NCBI RefSeq assembly: GCF_003710915.1
Contig: NZ_RHHR01000003.1
Location: 124,001 to 188,000 of the forward strand
DNA length: 64,000 nt
Reading direction: 5' to 3'
DNA from: Brevibacillus invocatus
Lineage (GTDB): Bacteria > Bacillota > Bacilli > Brevibacillales > Brevibacillaceae
In this document: positions 34,775-42,578 of the stretch, in pieces
Layout of the letters: each line of letters begins with the position of its first letter
Position numbering within the stretch: position 1 is the first letter of the stretch
The notes under the pieces: model-generated
Seen by the model: the letters and a program-made list of their open reading frames with translations, nothing else
Told to the model about the DNA's origin: nothing
Database searches by the model: none
Position numbers and translations under genes: made by a program

Positions 34775-34932
34775 TTTGCAAGATATTTCAGTATTTCAGT
34801 ATTTCCGATGTACTCAAGGCCTTTCCGGATTTATATTCCATTCTGCTCTGTTCAATCATGAATTTCAGTTCCGGATTCGCTTCAACATCAGTTTGAATCG
34901 ATCGTTGTTTTCCGATATCATTTCACTCCTGT
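34775..34932 (-). pseudogene. Antitoxin-like scrap upstream of the PIN pair
   Basis: One frame starts at an ATG behind AGGAG (MISENNDRFKL) and stops. A neighbouring frame reads TDVEANPELKFMIEQSRMEY, then KSGKALSTSEILKY, which resembles the C-terminal half of RelB/Phd-like antitoxins, with a 9-base tandem duplication near 34792-34809 that adds a stop. It looks like a second, dead antitoxin gene. Confidence 0.4.
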
Positions 34933-35014
34933 CATAATCTTTCTTCTGTCATACTGGAGCGCTTAATTTCGTGTTATCAACAGTATAACATACACGGCTC
35001 CGAAACCAGAAGAA

Positions 35015-35047
35015 GATAAGCCAGCCCCTCGGACCGGCTGGCTTATC
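35015..35047. terminator. Hairpin near the right end of the element
   Basis: GATAAGCCAGCC (35015-35026) pairs perfectly with GGCTGGCTTATC (35036-35047). It lies about 80 bases inside the proposed right end and would end read-through from sigK 5' transcription. Confidence 0.65.
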
Positions 35048-35117
35048 TCTTCATATAGCTCGTCCACCCTCACCGCACAAACCGCCCGCTGCACACAAAT
35101 CGCGCTGCTTCCTGACG

Positions 35118-35165
35118 TCGGTTCGTGTTCACAACGTATTCACGATGTGCGCCACCAGCCGCAAA
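35118..35165. other. Right attachment site (attR-like) of the sigK intervening element
   Basis: The proposed crossover is TT at 35139-35140 (AA in the sigK sense, first two bases of an AAT codon). On the element side, after 3 bases, is GTTCGTGTTCACAAC (35121-35135), the inverted copy of the arm at the left end. On the other side is the sigK 5' half. Confidence 0.75.
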
Positions 35166-35338
35166 TTATGCTCGATCAGCTTGTTTCGAGCGTACGGGTC
35201 ACCCTTGGCCATGAGGCGGAGGTATTTTTCTTCTTCCGTGTCAGGAAGCGGCTGGGGGAACGCATTGTTCTTGACATAAGCCACAAACATCAAAAGCTCT
35301 TTGAAAACCAGAGACAGTGCTGCTAAAATGCTGGACAT
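35139..35338 (-). CDS. sigK: sigK 5' half (spoIVCB-like): pro-sequence and start of region 2
   Basis: From the ATG at 35338 (GGAGG 8 bases upstream) the frame gives [20 protein letters not shown], a hydrophobic pro-sequence of about 20 residues like that removed from pro-sigma-K by SpoIVFB, then [40 protein letters not shown] and VAHIV. This is B. subtilis SpoIVCB in length and order. In the integrated state the frame runs three codons (NTL) into the element and stops at 35129. Joined to the 3' half it gives a 236-residue pro-sigma-K. A possible sigma-E/K type -10 (CATAAGGATA) lies about 35 bases upstream, unproven. Confidence 0.93.
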
Positions 35339-35454
35339 GGCTGCCACCTCCACGTCTGGAATAGCTTTCTCCTATCCTTATGTGGGCGGTCGCCTATTTG
35401 TGCAAGTACACATGAAAAGACGCTTGATGAAGTAGGAATTTGTTGCTTACTGGA

Positions 35455-35470
35455 AACTGTAATTACAGTT
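35455..35470. promoter_or_regulatory. 16-bp perfect palindrome upstream of the MBL hydrolase
   Basis: AACTGTAATTACAGTT is a perfect inverted repeat 88 bases before the MBL start codon. Size and symmetry fit an operator for a dimeric GntR-, MarR- or TetR-type regulator. The regulator is not known. Confidence 0.4.
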
Positions 35471-35557
35471 ACTGAGGGCTTTTTTGCTTCATACTTTCTT
35501 TCATTCTGTACACATTAAGTCGTAGTGTTAAATTCTGGCCAGGCTGGAGGTAGCCCG

Positions 35558-36379
35558 ATGGAACATGAATACATTCCCGTCACTTCATTATCTAGTGGAG
35601 TTGGGCAAACGATTATTTCGGATATATACTGCCTCTGTATTCAAGTAGTAAATGTCTGTTTTGTTGGCGATCCTGCAAAGCCGCAGGAATGGTTTCTCGT
35701 AGATACTGGCATGCCAAAATCTGCAGATACGATCCTATCGGAAGCAAATGCGCGATTTGGTACAAATAGTCGGCCAACAGCCATTCTTCTTACTCATGGA
35801 CATTTTGATCATGTTGGAGCTGTCATTGAACTGGCCAAGCATTGGGATGTTTCCGTTTTTGCTCACGAATTGGAGTTCCCTTACCTGACAGGCCAAACGC
35901 CGTATGCCGAACCCGATCCCACTGTTGAAGGCGGGCTGGTAGCCAAAATGTCACCCATTTTCCCCAATGAGCCTATTCGAGTTGGAGAGCATTTAAAAAT
36001 GTTGCCATCTGACGGCAGTATTCCAGGTATTCCGGGGTGGCGCTGGATTCATACTCCTGGACATGCTCCAGGACATGTATCCTTTTTTCGTGATGAAGAT
36101 CGTACCCTCCTTGCAGGTGATGCATGTATTACGGTCAGACAGGATTCCCTTTTCAAGGTTTTTGCACAAATACAGGAACTGAGTGGACCCCCTCGATACT
36201 TCACAACAGATTGGGAAGCGGCACGTGAATCCGTAAAAAAACTAAAAGACTTGCACCCATCTGTAGCGGTAACTGGACACGGCTTCCCTATGTCCGGCGA
36301 AGAGCTCACTTCTGGACTAAAGCGGTTGGTTGACGAATTTGATCAAATTGCTGTTCCAGATTACGGTCGTTATGTGTAA
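35558..36379 (+). CDS. Metallo-beta-lactamase fold hydrolase
   Basis: 273 residues. The metal motif HGHFDHVG (HxHxDH) follows the AILLTHGH strand. Further ligands are in THTPGHAPGHVSFF (written IHTPGHAPGHVSF here), LAGDACIT and VTGHGFPM. This is the general MBL-fold hydrolase pattern shared by glyoxalase II, lactonases and others, so the substrate is open. The ATG at 35558 has GGAGG 7 bases upstream; an earlier in-frame ATG lacks one. No signal peptide, so it is cytosolic and not a secreted beta-lactamase. It converges with the EamA gene, 30 bases apart. Confidence 0.85.
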   Translation: MEHEYIPVTSLSSGVGQTIISDIYCLCIQVVNVCFVGDPAKPQEWFLVDTGMPKSADTILSEANARFGTNSRPTAILLTHGHFDHVGAVIELAKHWDVSVFAHELEFPYLTGQTPYAEPDPTVEGGLVAKMSPIFPNEPIRVGEHLKMLPSDGSIPGIPGWRWIHTPGHAPGHVSFFRDEDRTLLAGDACITVRQDSLFKVFAQIQELSGPPRYFTTDWEAARESVKKLKDLHPSVAVTGHGFPMSGEELTSGLKRLVDEFDQIAVPDYGRYV

Positions 36380-36409
36380 TGTACATGGTTTCGCTCTCTA
36401 TGCAAAGTG

Positions 36410-37309
36410 CTATACAGCCATCGTCTGTTTGACGGACTTTTTGTCTTTTTTTCCGGTCAGGAAGATGCCTCCGACGATCAGAATCATTCCAAAAAACAAG
36501 CTCCAAGTAATCTCCTCATCTAGCAGGGTATACCCCCATACAAAAGCGCTCAACGGGATTAAATACGTCACAAGCGAAGCGATCTCTGGCCCGCCGTTCT
36601 TCACTAGGTAATAGTATAAAATGTAAGCAAACCCCGACCCGAATACTCCTATTCCGACCAATGCTCCTATCGTACTTCCAGAAGCAAAGGCGGAGAGCGA
36701 GAAGGACTCTACAGAAAAGGTAACGCTCCCACTCCCGATCATGGTGCTAAGCAGGGTTCCGAACGTGATTTGATACAACGATAGGGAACCAGGCAGTCGC
36801 TTGGATAGCTGTGCACCGATTGCGTAGCAACAGGTTGCCAGAATCATACACAAAAAGCCGATGATGTCCACGGAGACAAATGTTTCAGGATTTACGTCCA
36901 GCAGAACGATGATTCCGCAAAATGCAACGAGCATGCCCATCCATTGCATACGCCCTGAAACAGCTTTAAAAAAGAGAATGCCAATCGTCAAGGTCCAAAG
37001 TGGAGTGGTCGCATTCAGCACAGACGCCATCGTGCTTGTCACTTTCGTTTCACTAAACGCAATCAATGCCCAAGGAATGGCTGTGTTGACCAATGCCATT
37101 GTCGCCATAGGTATCCAAACAATCTGCTTGAATCCGAACGGTTTTTTCATGACGACCATCAATATCACAATCGTAAGGAAACCACATGCTGAACGAAGGA
37201 AGGAGATGGTCCAAGGGCCGAAATCATGGAGCAAAATCTTTACGAAGTAGAACGACCCGCCCCAGATCAGACTAAGCAGGGCTAATACGAAAAAAAGCGA
37301 GCGAGACAC
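36410..37309 (-). CDS. EamA-type drug/metabolite transporter
   Basis: 299 residues with ten predicted membrane helices in two EamA repeats (SLIWGGSFYFVKIL.. and IIGFLCMILATCCYAIGAQL..). The family exports or exchanges metabolites, and the substrate is not predictable. The GTG at 37309 is used because AAGGAAGGG lies 6 bases upstream; the open frame extends another 40 codons of charged, unlikely sequence. It ends in a short Lys-rich tail (GKKDKKSVKQ). Monocistronic. Confidence 0.85.
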   Translation of the reverse strand: MSRSLFFVLALLSLIWGGSFYFVKILLHDFGPWTISFLRSACGFLTIVILMVVMKKPFGFKQIVWIPMATMALVNTAIPWALIAFSETKVTSTMASVLNATTPLWTLTIGILFFKAVSGRMQWMGMLVAFCGIIVLLDVNPETFVSVDIIGFLCMILATCCYAIGAQLSKRLPGSLSLYQITFGTLLSTMIGSGSVTFSVESFSLSAFASGSTIGALVGIGVFGSGFAYILYYYLVKNGGPEIASLVTYLIPLSAFVWGYTLLDEEITWSLFFGMILIVGGIFLTGKKDKKSVKQTMAV

Positions 37310-37461
37310 ATGAATCCCTTCCTTCTCTGTTTTCAAACTATTCTTCCTTTTTTCACTTTCATGCAAGTATTCTAACAGTCCTTTTCTTCCTTGACCATCG
37401 AAGTTTGAATGTTTCGAATGAAAAAACAAGATTGTGATGCAAAACTTGAATAAAACAAGGA

Positions 37462-37497
37462 AAACCAGTCAGTTTCAGGAAATCAAAATTGACTGGT
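37462..37497 (-). terminator. Terminator of the GNAT gene
   Basis: AACCAGTCA and its complement TGACTGGTT bracket a loop of about 18 bases; T-rich on the minus-strand side. Confidence 0.6.
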
Positions 37498-37513
37498 TCT
37501 AGTTTGTTCATGT

Positions 37514-38083
37514 TCAGACGAGAACAGGAACGTTCTTTACCATATGGTAATACAGATGCCCTGACACCAGCTTCGTAGCATCGGGACGATATCCGAATGA
37601 CTCATATAGCTTCCTTGCTTTTCCATTGTCTTCATCGACCAATAAAGCGATGCGTTCATAGCCTCTGGCTTCTGCTTCCTTCTCAAACGCTTTGAGCAGG
37701 GTAGTCCCTACTCCCTTGCCGCGACAATCCGGGTGCACGGCTACAGAGTCGAGGTAAAATTCATCGTCCTGCGCTTCCTTTACGATCGTGGGAGCTTGTC
37801 CTTTTCGTTCCATCCAGCGTTCTATAAAAGGGCGATCAAGTCGCTCGGTTTGACTTCCGTGATAAAACAGGGCAATCCCGATTACGTGTTTCTGATCTGT
37901 CGCAACGACAGCATTTTCATAGCTGAGTCGATTATCTTTCTGAGCAAAAAAATAGCCGATCAGACGAATGGCCTCTTCCTTATTGGAGGCTCCTGTCAGA
38001 TCATGCGCAATTTCAATACCGATTGCATCCAATATAAGAGGTGCTACTGCAACAGCATCGGTAGCCAAGGCTTTGCGAATCAT
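37514..38083 (-). CDS. GNAT family N-acetyltransferase
   Basis: 189 residues, an intact GNAT fold: N-terminal MIRKALATDAVAVAPLILDA, the acetyl-CoA loop VHPDCRGKGVGTTLL (about 124-138), and the C-terminal ARKLYESFGYRPDATKLV. The substrate is unknown; the length and the long insert before the acetyl-CoA loop (IERWMERKGQAPTIVKEAQD) separate it from the small RimI-type enzymes. AAGGAGG lies 8-10 bases before the ATG. Unlike the two GNAT genes in the first 8 kb it has no frame damage. Confidence 0.88.
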   Translation of the reverse strand: MIRKALATDAVAVAPLILDAIGIEIAHDLTGASNKEEAIRLIGYFFAQKDNRLSYENAVVATDQKHVIGIALFYHGSQTERLDRPFIERWMERKGQAPTIVKEAQDDEFYLDSVAVHPDCRGKGVGTTLLKAFEKEAEARGYERIALLVDEDNGKARKLYESFGYRPDATKLVSGHLYYHMVKNVPVLV

Positions 38084-38235
38084 CTTGGTGTCCTCCTTGC
38101 CTAGGTGTCACGCGTCCTCTACCCTATGTTTGAACACGTTTCCCTTATGGTACCTTCTCTTGAGGTTTGTCATTGCTCTTATTGTGTCACATTTTTTCAC
38201 TTCAGTCAAAAAATCGCTCATAATCTGAAAATAGA

Positions 38236-38262
38236 AAAAACCACCCTTTTTCAAGAGTGGTT
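38236..38262 (-). terminator. Terminator of the HD-GYP gene
   Basis: AACCACCCTT and AAGAGTGGTT pair with one mismatch, followed by TTTTTTC on the minus strand. Confidence 0.65.
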
Positions 38263-38288
38263 CATTTTCATCCATCTACCTCGATTGG

Positions 38289-39353
38289 TTATCCAATCAT
38301 TTTTTCAATAGTCAGCTTTCTTTCATGACGAAGGTCCAGGAATTCACCACTACGTCGAACGAGAGGGCGCATCGGCTCGTCCTGATTGATCAGGATGACT
38401 TCCACTTCTTCGCCTGTACACAGGCGAGCTTTGGCTCCGACGTAGAGTAGAGCAATGTAGCGGACAAACTGCGCGACGATCTCAATATTGAGCGACCCAT
38501 CACAGGCTTCTTTCCATAGGAATTGAGCTGCCTCAAATGGAGATGTTCTGTCTTTGTACACACGATCCGAACAAATCGCGTCGAACATATCTGCGACGGC
38601 CAAAATTTGACACTCGACCGGAATTTCGTCCCCTTTTCGTTGTTCCGGATAACCCGAGCCATCCAAGCGTTCATGGTGCAGGAGAGCACATAGAGCCAGT
38701 TCCTCTGTGCCGCCTTCCATTTGTTTGATCATCTCGTATCCGTAGACCGTGTGCATGCGCATAATTTTAAATTCCTCATCACTTAGCTTGCCGGGCTTCA
38801 GGAGAATTTCTTTTGGGACCTTCATCTTCCCCAAATCATGCAGGAAACCTGCAGTCCCCATGAAGGATACTCGTTCTGGATCCCACTTCAACAAGGAGGC
38901 GATCAATGAACAGAGAATGCCAACGTTCAAGGAATGGCGGTATGTATAGCTATCTGCTCCTTCTAGCAAGTAAAGGGAGCGAAACAGTCCCTTTTGTTTC
39001 ATCGCTTGTCCAGCGACATCGCAAAAAATCGTAGAAAACTCATCCAGGCACGGTGTCCCGCGATCGGAGATTTGTTCAAACATTTCTCTGGTCTTGTCCA
39101 ATGCATTTACGTACACGGCTACGGAATCGGCATCCGAACCCAATTCTGCAAGCTGGGATGAGATCTGTTCTCCTGTTCCTTCCGAGAGTATATCCATCAC
39201 TTCTACTTCAAAAATCCGTTGATTTTGCAATATTTGAACATGTGTGGCTGTTATGACCGTCTCCTGAGGCAGAAGCAGGATTCCGTTCTTGGTATGTAGG
39301 TCTGAGGACAGGACACGTCCGACCAACGAGCTGTTAACAGGTGCAAAAGACAT
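38289..39353 (-). CDS. HD-GYP domain phosphodiesterase-like protein
   Basis: 354 residues. The C-terminal HD-GYP domain shows YRHSLNVGILCSLIA, GFLHDLGKMKVP and the second metal block LLHHERLDGSGYP, with DMFDAICSDRVYK. The diagnostic GYP triplet is written SGYP, so it belongs to the HD-GYP group that degrades cyclic di-GMP. The N-terminal 90 residues (VGRVLSSDLHTKNGILLLPQ..) resemble the segment before HD-GYP in other Bacillales proteins. It lacks a receiver or membrane domain. Start at ATG 39353. Monocistronic. Confidence 0.85.
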   Translation of the reverse strand: MSFAPVNSSLVGRVLSSDLHTKNGILLLPQETVITATHVQILQNQRIFEVEVMDILSEGTGEQISSQLAELGSDADSVAVYVNALDKTREMFEQISDRGTPCLDEFSTIFCDVAGQAMKQKGLFRSLYLLEGADSYTYRHSLNVGILCSLIASLLKWDPERVSFMGTAGFLHDLGKMKVPKEILLKPGKLSDEEFKIMRMHTVYGYEMIKQMEGGTEELALCALLHHERLDGSGYPEQRKGDEIPVECQILAVADMFDAICSDRVYKDRTSPFEAAQFLWKEACDGSLNIEIVAQFVRYIALLYVGAKARLCTGEEVEVILINQDEPMRPLVRRSGEFLDLRHERKLTIEKMIG

Positions 39354-39520
39354 AGGATCAACCTCTCAGGCCTTTTTACTAAATTATAGAAAGAAAGGGT
39401 AGTGGTTACAATACATTTCTCGACAATTCGTAACTTTTCGCACATTCGGGACCTTTTGTTCCATCCAGACATATGATAAATGGCGAATCCTGCCGAGAGT
39501 TAGGAGGGACCAAGTTTCCA

Positions 39521-40012
39521 ATGACTACACTGTACATTACCCCGAAAGCATGGAAGCAAATAGAAACCGCTGTACGCAAAGACCCCTCGCTGGAAACCGG
39601 AGGGGTGATGATGGGATACGCTTTAGGGGATGAAAAGTGGGTCGTGACCTATGCAAGCGACCCCGGACCAAAGGCCATCCATCGGCCAACCTCGATCTTT
39701 TTTGATGATGAACACTTGCGCAAACTGGTGCGCAAGCTGTCGCGAAACCGTCGCTGGCAATATATCGGTGACTGGCATAGCCACACGATCAGAAGGTTGT
39801 CACCCAGCAAAGGCGACAAGCGGACGATCTGGTACAAAGCCAACCAATCTGAGTATACATCCACTTCTCCTCTGATGCTCATCGTCGGTTTGGGTAGACA
39901 AAAGCAGCTGCAAGCCAGAGGCTTTATTCTGGGGAATTCCCTACGTGAAGTCGGGAAGATCGAGCTGTATGATCGGCAAGCTCATCGACAGAACGGCGAA
40001 ACATCTCCATAG
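39521..40012 (+). CDS. JAMM/MPN-domain metalloprotease-like protein
   Basis: 163 residues with a complete JAMM signature: Glu25 in LETGGVMMG, then H86-S-H88 in GDWHSHTIRRLSPSKGD and S96-x-x-D99. Such Zn proteases cleave isopeptide or C-terminal bonds next to ubiquitin-like or ThiS/MoaD-like proteins. The partner here is unknown. The start at 39521 is chosen because family similarity begins there; AGGAGG is 13 bases away, which is long, and an upstream ATG at 39473 is possible. Its last 89 bases overlap the 3' end of the PBP gene on the other strand. Confidence 0.75.
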   Translation: MTTLYITPKAWKQIETAVRKDPSLETGGVMMGYALGDEKWVVTYASDPGPKAIHRPTSIFFDDEHLRKLVRKLSRNRRWQYIGDWHSHTIRRLSPSKGDKRTIWYKANQSEYTSTSPLMLIVGLGRQKQLQARGFILGNSLREVGKIELYDRQAHRQNGETSP

Positions 40013-41753
40013 CCTGATTTTGTCCCCAGCTAGCTTTATTCTCAGCGACTACAGAAATCGCATAGAGCGGTTCGTCGAATGGCGCATAACCGACGAACCA
40101 ATAGTGATTGGCTGACGAACCCGCTCCACCAGTCTGGGCCGTACCGCTTTTTCCAGCGACCTCCCAATTTGCTTCATTCAGCAGTTTACCTGTACCATCT
40201 GTGACCACTTTTCGCATCATTTTACGCAGTTTGTTTGCCGTCACATAGTCGATGCCTGGCATCGAGATGGCTTGCTGTGGAAACTGAAAAAAGGATTGGC
40301 CATTCTGATAAGCGATCTTGCTCACAAGACGAACCTGACCCGGCTGCCCGCCTCGCAGAATCGTCACCATCAGATTTGCTGCTTGCAAGGGCGTGACGCG
40401 AACATCCCGCTGTCCGATGGCTGTCTGAATCAAGACTCCCTCATCACGGCGGGATACGTCCTTGGCAAATACACTTCCCCGCTCTTCACCATCGATCTGT
40501 TTAAATCCGTCCAGCTTGAACAGATGTGAGGTCGTGTGTCCGACCTGCATAGACAAGCCCAAACGCTGGGCATATTCCTCTATTTTTTCTCCGCCTACCA
40601 GCTTGGCGATCTCGGCAAATGCAATATTGCAGGATTGCGCATACGCCTCTTCCAAAGTAACGCTGCCATGCCCTTCCTTTTTCCAGCAAGAAAAATGATA
40701 TTTTCCATAATCCCCCGTGCAGGTAAAGCGATCTGTAGGAAGGATTACACCTTCTGCCAAAGCAGCAGCTGCAACAACGGTTTTGAATACGGAGCCCGGT
40801 GGAATTTGCTTGACAGCACGATTTTGCCAATCTCTGGACTGTACGTTCACTTTCGTCTGATCATACGCAGGTCGGCTGACCATCGCGAGGACATCGCCAC
40901 TTTTTGCGTCCAACACAACAATGGAGCCTTCCTTCAACCCTACCTGGTCCGCTACCGACTCCATCCTGCGCTGAATACTTACGTCCAGCGTCGTCGTCAA
41001 CGATAAGGGATAATATTCGTTTTCATGCTTGGTGTATCGAATGTCCAACCCCCGAAGAGGTCGACCCTGTCCATCTACATAATAGGAGAGCACCGAGGGC
41101 TCCACCCCTTGCAAAAAACGATCAAAGCTTCGCTCCAGACCCGACGCACCAACCGTACTTTCCTTGCTCATCTTTCCACTTGCCAACTCCTCTGCGTAAA
41201 GCGATTGAAGCAGAGTTGGGTTTTGATGAATGTAGCCTATCAAGTGTTTAGCCACTTCCTCTTGTCGATAGCGCTCCGTCACCTTCAATGCCACTACACC
41301 CGGTATCGCCAGTTTATTGATCTGAACCGTCTGCTCTTCCGTCAACACTATCAGCTTTCCGCGCTGGTTACGCAACAAAACAGGAGCCTTTGCTTTTTCC
41401 ATCGTAGCTCCCAGGTACTCGCTTGACTGGCCTACCAGATCAGCGAGCTGCTGCAGGTCATCTGTCCCTGTCAAGCTGTTCCTGGCAAGTGGAAACAGAA
41501 TCAGGGCAAGGTGCGGGGCACCTGTAAAGGCGTATCCGTTGCGATCCAGAATATCACCACGTCCGCTATGCAGGACGATACTTTGCTGCCTTTGCTTCAC
41601 GGCACCTTTGACCAGGTCAATCCCCCTGCGGGAATAATTATGCGGAGCCCCCAGCTGAATCCACCACAAGCGCGCCAATAAGCCGATCCAGATGAAGGTC
41701 ATCATGATCAATACCAGAAAATGTCGCCTTTTGATTCGTTGCTCAAGCTGCAT
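39924..41753 (-). CDS. pbpI: Class B penicillin-binding protein (PbpI-like)
   Basis: 609 residues. A membrane anchor (about 12-33) is followed by the PBP dimer domain (about 55-215) and the transpeptidase domain with Ser321 in PPGSVFKTV, SCN (375-377) and KSGTAQTG near 545. These residues make D,D cross-links in peptidoglycan and are the target of beta-lactams. Placement next to udk matches B. subtilis pbpI (yrrR), which lies beside udk/greA, hence the tentative name. GAGGGG lies 7 bases before the ATG. The 3' end overlaps the JAMM gene by 89 bases in antisense. Confidence 0.85.
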   Translation of the reverse strand: MQLEQRIKRRHFLVLIMMTFIWIGLLARLWWIQLGAPHNYSRRGIDLVKGAVKQRQQSIVLHSGRGDILDRNGYAFTGAPHLALILFPLARNSLTGTDDLQQLADLVGQSSEYLGATMEKAKAPVLLRNQRGKLIVLTEEQTVQINKLAIPGVVALKVTERYRQEEVAKHLIGYIHQNPTLLQSLYAEELASGKMSKESTVGASGLERSFDRFLQGVEPSVLSYYVDGQGRPLRGLDIRYTKHENEYYPLSLTTTLDVSIQRRMESVADQVGLKEGSIVVLDAKSGDVLAMVSRPAYDQTKVNVQSRDWQNRAVKQIPPGSVFKTVVAAAALAEGVILPTDRFTCTGDYGKYHFSCWKKEGHGSVTLEEAYAQSCNIAFAEIAKLVGGEKIEEYAQRLGLSMQVGHTTSHLFKLDGFKQIDGEERGSVFAKDVSRRDEGVLIQTAIGQRDVRVTPLQAANLMVTILRGGQPGQVRLVSKIAYQNGQSFFQFPQQAISMPGIDYVTANKLRKMMRKVVTDGTGKLLNEANWEVAGKSGTAQTGGAGSSANHYWFVGYAPFDEPLYAISVVAENKASWGQNQAMEMFRRSVDELADHTARSSRLHVGNSPE

Positions 41754-41830
41754 TCCTGTTTCCCCTCCTCTGGCTCCTCTTCTCCAAGTATTGCCTGAAT
41801 AGACAGAGCGAAAACGGGGAACAAGTGAAA

Positions 41831-41855
41831 AAACACGCCGATAAGTGGCGTGTTT
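41831..41855 (-). terminator. Terminator of the udk operon
   Basis: AAACACGCC (41831-41839) pairs with GGCGTGTTT (41847-41855); the minus strand continues in T. Confidence 0.8.
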
Positions 41856-41869
41856 GGCAGATCTTCCGT

Positions 41870-42511
41870 TTATGAATTGGCGAGCTGGCGCTTGTCCAAC
41901 AGGATATTGCTGATTTTCGTAGACAAGAGATCAAGCGCTACACGATTGTAGCCACCCTCAGGGATGATCACATCCGCATATCGTTTGGTCGGCTCGATAA
42001 ATTGCAGATGCATGGGACGAACGACGCTCAAATACTGGTTCACTACAGAATCAAGCGAGCGGCCGCGTTCTTCTATGTCTCGCACGATGCGGCGGACAAT
42101 CCGCACATCCGCATCCGTATCTACAAACACTTTGATATCCATCAGATCACGAATGCGCTCATCCTCGAGGATCAGCATACCTTCCAGTATGATGACATCC
42201 TTGGGTTCCACCCTGATGGTCTCCGTCTTGCGGTTATGAACCTTGAAATCATAAATGGGCTTGTTGATTGCTCTTCCTTGCAACAGCTCCTGCAAGTGAA
42301 CCATGAGCAAATCATTATCAAATGCCAAAGGATGATCGTAATTGGTCTTTACCCGATCCTCGGTACTGAGGTGGCTTTGGTCTTTATAGTACGAATCCTG
42401 CTCGATCATCGCGACACTGTCATATTGAAACTGACGGAACAACTCCCCCGCCACTGTGGATTTTCCTGATCCACTACCTCCTGCTACCCCAATAAGCACG
42501 GGGTTTTTCAT
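41870..42511 (-). CDS. udk: Uridine kinase
   Basis: 213 residues. P-loop [17 protein letters not shown] (residues 8-24), [14 protein letters not shown] and [20 protein letters not shown] are the uridine kinase blocks. The enzyme phosphorylates uridine and cytidine with ATP or GTP for pyrimidine salvage. It follows trmR by 67 bases on the same strand. The order mltG-trmR-udk is conserved with B. subtilis (yrrL-yrrM-..-udk). greA, which follows udk in B. subtilis, is absent here. Confidence 0.93.
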   Translation of the reverse strand: MKNPVLIGVAGGSGSGKSTVAGELFRQFQYDSVAMIEQDSYYKDQSHLSTEDRVKTNYDHPLAFDNDLLMVHLQELLQGRAINKPIYDFKVHNRKTETIRVEPKDVIILEGMLILEDERIRDLMDIKVFVDTDADVRIVRRIVRDIEERGRSLDSVVNQYLSVVRPMHLQFIEPTKRYADVIIPEGGYNRVALDLLSTKISNILLDKRQLANS

Positions 42512-42578
42512 CCCTCATGTCCCCTTCCTTCATGTATCCAAGGCGTTTATGCCTGTCTGTTCGTCTGCGTTGTGTTCA

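Larger units (their letters stand above)
25763..35139. mobile_element. sigK intervening (skin-like) element, about 9.38 kb
   Basis: The element interrupts sigK between codons 66 and 67. Evidence: both halves of sigK lie on the same strand in the expected order; joining at the shared dinucleotide gives the canonical HIVKKF sequence in frame; a large serine recombinase is at one end; and both ends carry 14-15 bp inverted arms equally spaced (3 bases) from the crossover. It holds the recombinase, an unknown gene, a RIT-like trio, a small ORF, a decayed gene, UPF0158, a PRiA4_ORF3-DUF6155 protein, a PIN toxin/antitoxin pair and fragments. It is far smaller than the B. subtilis skin (about 48 kb) and lacks recognisable phage structural genes. 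Confidence 0.9.

Noticed and set aside
25763-35139. The element as an intact prophage
   Set aside because: No capsid, tail, portal, terminase, lysis or replication genes can be seen; only recombinases and accessory genes.
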